Below are positions 6,013-10,325 of a DNA stretch of 10,325 nt, in pieces. Within the stretch, counting starts at the first letter, position 1. Every line of letters starts with the position of its first letter. Made by a program: the position numbers and the translations under genes. Below the pieces are notes generated by a model. It saw only the letters and a list, made by a program, of their open reading frames with translations. It ran no database searches and was not told where the DNA came from. The stretch is from Clostridia bacterium (GTDB lineage Bacteria > Bacillota > Clostridia > Oscillospirales > CAG-272): NCBI GenBank assembly GCA_017453085.1, contig JAFTKV010000189.1, positions 1-10,325 of the forward strand, written 5' to 3'.

Positions 6013-6855
6013 ATGGCTTATTATAGACGAAGTCGCGATCCCAGACAAGGACTCATAGGACTTGGGATGTACGTAGCATTTCTCCTGATAGGTGTATTTT
6101 ACGTTATGGTAGTCGGTGTCGAGACCACCGCAGACGTGTTTGGCGTGTTGCTGGGAAAGGGTGCTATCTACGACGAAGCGTATATCCAAGAGTATTTGGA
6201 GGAGGAGCGTACGCGGCTGTTTGCCGATGCCCCTACGGACGATCAGGTGTTGATCGTGATCCTGGTCAGCTCCGATTATTCGGAATATCACTACGCCGTT
6301 TCGGTGGGCGATCATGTTGCGCCGGAGATCGCGGGACTGTATCGGGGAGAGGATCAGAAACTTGGCTCGGTGCTGAAAAATTCCATTACCCGCGGCAGCT
6401 TTGAAAAGACCCTGAACAACGATCTGAAATGGGTCATCAAGAGCATGAATTACAGAATGAGCGAAGTAAGAAACGAATCTCCGACCGGTCGTTTGTACAC
6501 CTGTGATCGCACGCAGGAAACCTATCGACTGCTGGAGAATCATACCGAGCTGAAGCTGGGCGGACGAAACCTTGACCGCGCATTGGAGGGGGCCGGTCTT
6601 CCCACGGTCATTGTAGTAGAGGATATGCGGGACGTCTACGGCTATCACGTGCCGCTGAAGGAATTGTTCATCGCCATTACTACGCTGCTGGCTATTGCGG
6701 GCATCGTGCTGCTGATCGTGTATCTTATCCGCAAGCCCCCTACCAAGCGGGAAAGTCTCCCTGAGGGCGGCAGACGGCAGGAGGGCACCGATTATATCGA
6801 GAAGCTGGATGACGATCACTGGGAGCAGCAATACGATCAGGATTTTTCTGAGTGA
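6013..6855 (+). CDS. Two-helix membrane protein of unknown function (paralogue of 4857-5867)
   Basis: This is a 280-residue protein starting at ATG 6013 with AAGGAGGG at 6000-6007. A short basic N-terminus (YYRRSRDPRQ) precedes helix 1 (about 13-35). A soluble domain spans about 36-215, helix 2 about 216-239, and the tail (240-280) is charged. The architecture matches the previous gene minus its Gly-rich head. Shared landmarks are IYDEAYIQEYL (52-62) against VPYNEETFQDYA, QVLIVILVSSDYSEYHYAVSVGDH (78-101; string split here for reference to its end, VGDH 98-101), and GLPTVIVVEDMRDVYG (195-210). As in the paralogue, the domain should face outside with both ends in the cytoplasm. The function is unknown to me; co-conservation of the pair suggests a shared envelope role. 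No terminator is visible between its stop and the rpsB promoter, so read-through into rpsB is possible. Confidence 0.8.
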   Translation: MAYYRRSRDPRQGLIGLGMYVAFLLIGVFYVMVVGVETTADVFGVLLGKGAIYDEAYIQEYLEEERTRLFADAPTDDQVLIVILVSSDYSEYHYAVSVGDHVAPEIAGLYRGEDQKLGSVLKNSITRGSFEKTLNNDLKWVIKSMNYRMSEVRNESPTGRLYTCDRTQETYRLLENHTELKLGGRNLDRALEGAGLPTVIVVEDMRDVYGYHVPLKELFIAITTLLAIAGIVLLIVYLIRKPPTKRESLPEGGRRQEGTDYIEKLDDDHWEQQYDQDFSE

Positions 6856-6865
6856 TCGGGAAAAT

Positions 6866-6929
6866 ATTGTAAACAAATTGTAAATTCGCGAATATCCTAT
6901 TGCAATGGAAGAAGGATATATGGTATAAT
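6866..6929 (+). promoter_or_regulatory. rpsB promoter with AT-rich upstream region
   Basis: TTGCAA (6900-6905), an 18-bp spacer and TATAAT (6924-6929) with TG at 6921-6922 form an extended -10 promoter. Directly upstream, ATTGTAAA is repeated at 6866-6873 and 6877-6884, 11 bp apart and so on one helix face, followed by the palindrome ATTCGCGAAT (6884-6893). The AT-rich part may act as an UP element, as expected for a ribosomal protein operon. Confidence 0.75.
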
Positions 6930-6935
6930 AACCGT

Positions 6936-7048
6936 CGCGGCATATGGAAATGACCGCAGAAATTCACACATTCCGAGCAAAGTTCGGTTGCCCGAAAGGG
7001 TGGAAATCGCGCCGGGATGGTGGAAAAAACCGAAGGAGGACATTAGAA
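6936..7048 (+). promoter_or_regulatory. Structured 5' leader of rpsB
   Basis: The leader of about 113 nt can form CCGAGC AAA GTTCGG (6973-6987, one G-U pair), then CCC GAAA GGG (6991-7000) with a GNRA tetraloop. A weaker GCGG/CCGC pairing (6937-6940 with 6954-6957) lies at its 5' end. The ribosome binding site AAGGAGGA (7033-7040) lies downstream. S2 represses its own operon through the leader in E. coli; whether this leader does so is inference. Confidence 0.4.
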
Positions 7049-7780
7049 ATGTCTATTATTACCATCAAACAGCTGCTGGAAGCAGGCGTCCATTTCGGAC
7101 ATCACACCAGAAGATGGAACCCCAAGATGCAGGAGTACATCTTCACCGAAAGAAACGGTATCTACATCATCGACCTGCAGAAGACCGTTAAGAAGTTCGA
7201 GGAGGCTTACGGCTTCACTCGCGATCTGTCCATGCAGGGCGGCAATCTGCTCTTCGTTGGTACCAAGAAGCAGGCTGCAGAGGCTATCAAGTCCGAAGCT
7301 CAGCGTTGCGGCATGTACTACGTGAACGAAAGATGGCCCGGCGGTATGCTGACCAACTTCAAGACCATCAAGAAGTCCATCGCTCGTCTGGTTGCTCTGG
7401 AAAAGATGCAGGAGGACGGCACCTTCGATCTGTTCCCCAAGAAGGAAGTTGCAGGTCTGATGAAGGAAATGGCTAACCTGGAGAAGTGCTACGGCGGTAT
7501 CAAGACCATGGAAAGACTGCCCGACGCAATCTTCATCGTTGACTCCCGCAAGGAAGCAAACGCAGTGCTCGAGGCTAAGAAGCTGGGCATCCCCGTAATC
7601 GCTATCGTGGACACCAACTGTGACCCCGACGACGCAGACTACGTAATCCCCGTCAACGATGACGCTATCCGCGCCATCAAGCTGATCTCCTCCGTAATTG
7701 CTGACGCAATGATCGAGGGCAGACAGGGCACCGACGGCGAGACCACCGAGGCTCCCGCTGAAGAGTCCACCGAAGCGTAA
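7049..7780 (+). CDS. rpsB: 30S ribosomal protein S2
   Basis: This 243-residue protein of the small ribosomal subunit sits at the head-body junction and helps S1 binding and mRNA placement where S1 is present. The start is ATG 7049 with AAGGAGGA (7033-7040); in-frame upstream codons lie in the leader and encode nothing S2-like. Family signatures are plain: ITIKQLLEAGVHFGHHTRRW (4-23), the WNPKMQEYIFTERNGIYIID block, LFVGTKKQAAEAI, ERWPGGMLTNFKTI, LPDAIFIVDSRKEANAV and GIPVIAIVDTNCDPDDADYV. The length matches the usual 230-260 residues. The last 17 residues are an acidic Glu/Thr tail. It forms an operon with tsf 37 nt downstream, the standard arrangement. Codon use is strongly biased (CTG, ATC, AAG), as expected for high expression. 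Confidence 0.98.
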   Translation: MSIITIKQLLEAGVHFGHHTRRWNPKMQEYIFTERNGIYIIDLQKTVKKFEEAYGFTRDLSMQGGNLLFVGTKKQAAEAIKSEAQRCGMYYVNERWPGGMLTNFKTIKKSIARLVALEKMQEDGTFDLFPKKEVAGLMKEMANLEKCYGGIKTMERLPDAIFIVDSRKEANAVLEAKKLGIPVIAIVDTNCDPDDADYVIPVNDDAIRAIKLISSVIADAMIEGRQGTDGETTEAPAEESTEA

Positions 7781-7817
7781 CCTATTTACAACTACCGATT
7801 AACAGGAGGATACAACA

Positions 7818-8741
7818 ATGGCAGCTATTACCGCAAAAGACGTAGCAGCTCTCCGTGCAAAGACCGGTCTGGGCATGATGGATTGCAAGAAGGCTCTGGT
7901 TGAGGCTGAGGGCGATATGGACAAGGCAGTGAAGATCCTGCGTGAGAAGGGTCTGGCTACCGCCGCTAAGAAGGAAGGCAGAATCGCAGCTGAGGGTGTT
8001 GTTGACATCATGACTGAGGGCGGCGTTACCGCTATGATCGAGGTTAACTCCGAGACCGACTTCGTTGCTAAGAACGCTACTTTCCAGGAATTCGTAAAGA
8101 ATCTCCTTTCCACTCTGATCGCAGAGAAGCCCGCTGATCTGGATGCTTTCCTGGCAACCGCATACGCAGGCACCGAGACCACCGTTTCCGACAAGCTGGT
8201 TGAAATGGTAGCTCTGATCGGCGAGAAGATCAAGATCCGCCGCTTCGAGATCGTAGAGGGCACCGTTTCCACCTACATCCACGGCGCAGGCTCCACCGGT
8301 GTTATCGTAAAGTTTACCACCGATGCTGCTGACAACGCTGCATTCGCTGAGTGCGCTAAGAACATTGCTCTGCAGATCGCTGCAGGCAACCCTCCCAAGT
8401 ACGTTTACAAGGAAGAGGTTCCCGCATCCGAGGTTGACGAGGAGAAGGCAGTTCTGATCCAGCAGGCGAAGAACGATCCCAAGAACGCGAACAAGCCCGA
8501 CGCTATCCTGGAAAAGATGGTTGGCGGCAGACTTGGCAAGTTCTACGAGCGCGTATGTCTGGTTGAGCAGGCTTACGTTAAGGATGACAAGATGACCGTT
8601 GGTCAGTACGTTGCATCCGTAGCTAAGGAAATCGGCGCTAACATCAAGGTTGACTCCTTCAAGATCTTCGAGAAGGGCGAAGGCGTCGAAAAGCGCGAAG
8701 AAGACTTCGCTGCTGAGATCGCCAAGATGGTCAACGGCTAA
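7818..8741 (+). CDS. tsf: Elongation factor Ts
   Basis: This is the guanine nucleotide exchange factor that releases GDP from EF-Tu during translation elongation. It has 307 residues, starting at ATG 7818 with AGGAGGA (7804-7810). The N-terminal UBA-like domain (about 1-50) reads ITAKDVAALRAKTGLGMMDC and ends in LREKGL. The EF-Tu contact motif TDFVAKN is at 80-86 within MIEVNSETDFVAKN. The core domain with its two subdomains follows (for instance IALQIAAGNPPKYV). A coiled-coil insert (KNDPKNANKPDAILEKMVGG) and the C-terminal LVEQAYVKDDKMTVGQYV complete the family pattern. The length is slightly above E. coli's 283. It is translated from the rpsB transcript. The hairpin after its stop lacks a T-tract, and pyrH and frr, which often follow, are absent. 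Confidence 0.98.
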   Translation: MAAITAKDVAALRAKTGLGMMDCKKALVEAEGDMDKAVKILREKGLATAAKKEGRIAAEGVVDIMTEGGVTAMIEVNSETDFVAKNATFQEFVKNLLSTLIAEKPADLDAFLATAYAGTETTVSDKLVEMVALIGEKIKIRRFEIVEGTVSTYIHGAGSTGVIVKFTTDAADNAAFAECAKNIALQIAAGNPPKYVYKEEVPASEVDEEKAVLIQQAKNDPKNANKPDAILEKMVGGRLGKFYERVCLVEQAYVKDDKMTVGQYVASVAKEIGANIKVDSFKIFEKGEGVEKREEDFAAEIAKMVNG

Positions 8742-8749
8742 GATAAAAA

Positions 8750-8767
8750 ACGACCCTTCGGGGTCGT
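8750..8767. terminator. TTCG hairpin after tsf, lacking a plus-strand T-tract
   Basis: ACGACCC (8750-8756), TTCG and GGGTCGT (8761-8767) form a perfect 7-bp stem preceded by AAAAA but followed by AATAAGG. It would work as an intrinsic terminator for minus-strand transcription. On the plus strand it lacks the U-run, so the original T-tract may have been lost when the accessory segment joined here. Confidence 0.45.
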
Positions 8768-8779
8768 AATAAGGATGTT

Positions 8780-8812
8780 ACAAGCTCGCAGGTTGACAGC
8801 CTGCGAGTTTGT
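8780..8812. repeat. 13-bp inverted repeat at the left side of the RAYT gene
   Basis: ACAAGCTCGCAGG (8780-8792) and CCTGCGAGTTTGT (8800-8812) pair over 13 bp with one G-U, leaving the 7-nt loop TTGACAG. The following sequence is moderately T-rich. It could be the real tsf terminator, an element end, or an operator. Confidence 0.7.
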
Positions 8813-8824
8813 ATGTTATATAAT
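8793..8824 (+). promoter_or_regulatory. Candidate promoter of the RAYT gene, -35 box in a hairpin loop
   Basis: A consensus TTGACA (8793-8798) fills the loop of the preceding inverted repeat. Possible -10 boxes are TATATA (8817-8822, 18-bp spacer) or TATAAT (8819-8824, 20 bp). The start site would fall close to the gene start, giving a very short leader. Confidence 0.5.
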
Positions 8825-8840
8825 GATGTGGGTGATGAAT

Positions 8841-9341
8841 ATGGAAGAGCTATCGAAAAGAAAACATCCTCGGTTAGATCATTACGATTACAGTACAGCA
8901 GGCGCATATTTTGTTACTATCTGTACGCAAAATCGTCGCTGTTTGTTATCTCACGTCGTAGGGCGGGGGCTTGCTCCCGCCGCTTTGGAACTTACGGAAT
9001 ACGGAAAAATAGCGGAAGAACAGCTACTGTTGATTGAAAAACGCTATCCTTCTGTAAGGATTGAAAAATATGTGATTATGCCGAATCACATTCATTTTAT
9101 ATTGGTGATTGCCAACGAGACGGCGGGAGCAAGCCCCCGCCCTACGGTGATGGATGTAGTTTGTGCGTATAAATCCTTGACGACAAGAATGTGTAAGGAA
9201 GTCAAACTCATCGACAAACTGTTTCAAACATCCTTTCATGAACACATCCTTCGTGGTCGGGAGGATTATGAAGAAACGGTCAAATACATCTGCGAAAATC
9301 CCATGCGTTGGTATTATGATGAATTGTTTTCTGAAGAATAA
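8841..9341 (+). CDS. REP-associated tyrosine transposase (RAYT), IS200-like Y1/HUH family
   Basis: RAYTs are single-domain HUH endonucleases related to IS200/IS605 TnpA that nick single-stranded REP hairpins next to a GTAG tetranucleotide. From ATG 8841 the protein has 166 residues, a normal length. An earlier in-frame ATG at 8775 would lie before the likely promoter; 8835 is also possible. No strong ribosome binding site is visible. Signatures are HPRLDHYDYSTAGAYFVTIC (9-28), LTEYGKIAE (51-59), the HUH core YVIMPNHIHFI with H83 and H85, the candidate nucleophile Y110 in VVCAYKSLTTR, and YICENPMRWYYD (149-160). The frame is intact, so activity is possible. Residues 39-48 (VVGRGLAPAA) and 94-102 (TAGASPRPT) are encoded by two inverted copies of one GTAG hairpin. 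Base use is more AT-rich than in tsf, suggesting acquisition. Confidence 0.92.
   Translation: MEELSKRKHPRLDHYDYSTAGAYFVTICTQNRRCLLSHVVGRGLAPAALELTEYGKIAEEQLLLIEKRYPSVRIEKYVIMPNHIHFILVIANETAGASPRPTVMDVVCAYKSLTTRMCKEVKLIDKLFQTSFHEHILRGREDYEETVKYICENPMRWYYDELFSEE
8957..8982 (+). repeat. REP-like hairpin inside the RAYT gene, left copy
   Basis: The 26-bp sequence starts CGTAGGGCGGGGGC and ends TTGCTCCCGCCG. After GTAG, GGCGGG (8962-8967) and CCCGCC (8976-8981) can pair. The layout, GTAG then a GC-rich palindrome, is that of REP elements. It is translated in frame as VGRGLAPA, between the first strands of the transposase and LTEYGKI. It is the exact inverse of 9121-9146. Confidence 0.85.
9121..9146 (-). 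repeat. REP-like hairpin inside the RAYT gene, inverted right copy
   Basis: This is the exact reverse complement of 8957-8982 over 26 bp, ending CCCTACG. It is translated in frame as AGASPRPT, in the loop just before the helix carrying Y110. The two copies bound a roughly 190-bp GTAG...CTAC unit that contains the HUH motif, so the layout matches a REPIN. Confidence 0.85.
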
Positions 9342-9381
9342 AGGGGTTCGGGCTTTGCCCTATTCCTTTGTTAAACAAAGG
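9340..9381. repeat. Overlapping hairpins downstream of the RAYT gene
   Basis: AAAGG (9340-9344) can pair with CCTTT (9365-9369) around an inner GGGC TTT GCCC (9350-9360). Alternatively CCTTTG (9365-9370) pairs with CAAAGG (9376-9381) over TTAAA. The two are mutually exclusive. There is no T-tract, so it is a weak terminator at best, or the right end of the inserted element. Confidence 0.45.
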
Positions 9382-9422
9382 CAAAACCAGTGATAAAATG
9401 GAACGATATGAGGACAAGAAAA

Positions 9423-10220
9423 ATGGATTTTGAACAACTTGCAAAAATTGAAAACGAAAGTGAACGTGTAAACAGAACGTACGATATATTTAATGAGGAT
9501 AGAAGACTCAATCATTCTAAAGCCGCGCGCGTTGAATTTCTGACCACTGTTCACTATATAGAAAAATACTTAAAAGAGGGCGATAAAATACTCGACATCG
9601 GCGCAGGTGCAGGCGAATATAGTTTTTATTTTGCCCGCAAGGGTTATGAAGTGTCAGCGCTTGAACTTGCTGATGCCAACATTGCTGCTTTTAAAATGAA
9701 ACTCACGCAAGACGATAAGATCGATCTTGTTCAAGGCAACGCCCTTGATCTCTCGCGGTATGAGGATAAGTCGTTTGATATTGTGCTTCTGTTCGGTCCG
9801 CTGTATCACCTGAAAAATGATGAGGATAAGCATAAATGTATTAGTGAAGCAAAGCGCGTTTGTAAAGATGGTGGAAAGATTTTCTTCGCATTTATATCCA
9901 ACGACTTTGTTTTTCTTACCGAGTTCGGATATGACATTAATTATTTTAGCAACGGTGATTACGATAAGGCAACATTCAAGCTCAATGACTTTCCGTTTGT
10001 ATTCCACACAGTCGATGCTGCGAGAAAGCTTCTCTCGGACGGGAGCGTAAACGTACTGCACGAGATAGCATCTGATGGCTCAAGCGAGCTTTTGGCGGAA
10101 AAAATCAATGAGATGAGCGATGAGGACTACTCACAGTATCTTCGTTATCATTTCTATATCTGCGAAAAAAAGGAATTGCTTGGTATGACGAATCACTTGC
10201 TATTTGTAGGAGAAAAATAA
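9423..10220 (+). CDS. Class I SAM-dependent methyltransferase, substrate unknown
   Basis: This is a 265-residue protein. The chosen start is ATG 9423 with AGGA (9411-9414) 8 nt upstream; in-frame GTG 9390 and ATG 9408 are weaker. The Rossmann-type fold is clear: motif I ILDIGAGAGEYS (56-67) binds SAM, E81 in SALELAD at the end of strand 2 is the likely ribose-binding acid, VQGNALDLSRY (103-113) matches motif II, FDIVLLFGPLYHL (118-130) is strand 4, and EAKRVCKDGGKIFFAF (142-157) is motif III with strand 5. The N-terminal region with NRTYDIFNEDRRLNHSKAARVEFLTT is typical of a group of stand-alone clostridial methyltransferases whose substrates are not known to me. Third positions are AT-rich, unlike metG, rpsB and tsf, so transfer is likely. 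It lies 81 nt after the RAYT stop. Confidence 0.88.
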   Translation: MDFEQLAKIENESERVNRTYDIFNEDRRLNHSKAARVEFLTTVHYIEKYLKEGDKILDIGAGAGEYSFYFARKGYEVSALELADANIAAFKMKLTQDDKIDLVQGNALDLSRYEDKSFDIVLLFGPLYHLKNDEDKHKCISEAKRVCKDGGKIFFAFISNDFVFLTEFGYDINYFSNGDYDKATFKLNDFPFVFHTVDAARKLLSDGSVNVLHEIASDGSSELLAEKINEMSDEDYSQYLRYHFYICEKKELLGMTNHLLFVGEK

Positions 10221-10222
10221 GG

Positions 10223-10269
10223 ACAAGCATCCCCGACAGACCATAAATCTGTCGGGGGATCCTCCTTGT
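10223..10269 (+). repeat. Long hairpin after the methyltransferase gene
   Basis: ATCCCCGACAGA (10229-10240) pairs with TCTGTCGGGGGAT (10248-10260), with one bulged G and a CCATAAA loop. The stem continues with ACAAG (10223-10227)/CTTGT (10265-10269) after an internal loop. It starts 3 nt after the stop. No T-run follows, so it is not a standard terminator. Confidence 0.65.
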
Positions 10270-10287
10270 GAGAACCGACCTTTTGAG

Positions 10288-10325
10288 AGGTTTGGACCCC
10301 TTCTTGAAAGAAGGGGTCCAAACCT
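10288..10325. repeat. 18-bp perfect palindrome at the right window edge
   Basis: AGGTTTGGACCCCTTCTT (10288-10305) is followed by GA and then its exact reverse complement to 10325. The bases just before it (CTTTTGAG) may continue the symmetry beyond the window. It could be a terminator stem whose T-run is cut off, or a dispersed repeat. AGGT at 10288-10291 can also pair with ACCT at 10278-10281. Confidence 0.75.

Noticed and set aside
6944..7048. Upstream start for rpsB
   Set aside because: The added 35 residues are not S2-like and lie in the structured leader; ATG 7049 has a strong ribosome binding site and the canonical N-terminus.

Overview
The window looks like chromosome of a member of the Bacillota, class Clostridia, probably an Oscillospiraceae/Ruminococcaceae-type gut lineage. 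The grounds are strong AGGAGG ribosome binding sites, sigma-A type promoters with mostly 17-bp spacers, U-tract terminators (several with TTCG loops), a SpoVB/MATE-type flippase, and the GTAGGG palindromic repeats that I associate with that group. The placement is inference from style; there is no rRNA or tRNA in the window.

Layout. (1) Positions 1-965, minus strand: the N-terminal 321 residues of a SpoVB/MurJ-like flippase that runs off the left edge. (2) 1077-3232, plus: a divergently transcribed unit of metG (methionyl-tRNA synthetase) and a small DUF3592-like membrane protein, closed by a clear terminator. (3) 3273-4255, plus: a monocistronic lipoprotein gene with a galactose-binding-like beta-sandwich, its own strong promoter and a terminator. 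(4) 4256-4783: an island with no gene, packed with repeats: a solo GTAGGG hairpin, a roughly 116-bp GTAG...CTAC element with inverted hairpin ends, five copies of a CGCACCAAGGGA-like 12-mer, and a second near-copy of the lipoprotein terminator. (5) 4784-6855: two adjacent paralogous genes for two-helix membrane proteins of unknown function, each with its own promoter; the promoters are themselves nearly identical. (6) 6900-8741: the rpsB-tsf operon (ribosomal protein S2 and elongation factor Ts) with a structured leader. (7) 8750-10325: an accessory, more AT-rich segment where pyrH and frr would often follow tsf. It holds a REP-associated tyrosine transposase (RAYT), a class I SAM-dependent methyltransferase and several strong hairpins, including an 18-bp perfect palindrome at the right edge.

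The most interesting signal is the pairing of a RAYT gene with GTAG-led hairpins. The RAYT coding sequence carries two copies of one 26-bp hairpin sequence in perfect inverted orientation, read as protein, so the gene looks like a REPIN (paired inverted REPs) built into its own transposase. About 4.4 kb upstream, between genes, lies a separate GTAG...CTAC paired-hairpin element that could be a related non-autonomous copy. The housekeeping genes share dense GC-rich third positions; the RAYT and methyltransferase genes do not, which suggests acquisition.
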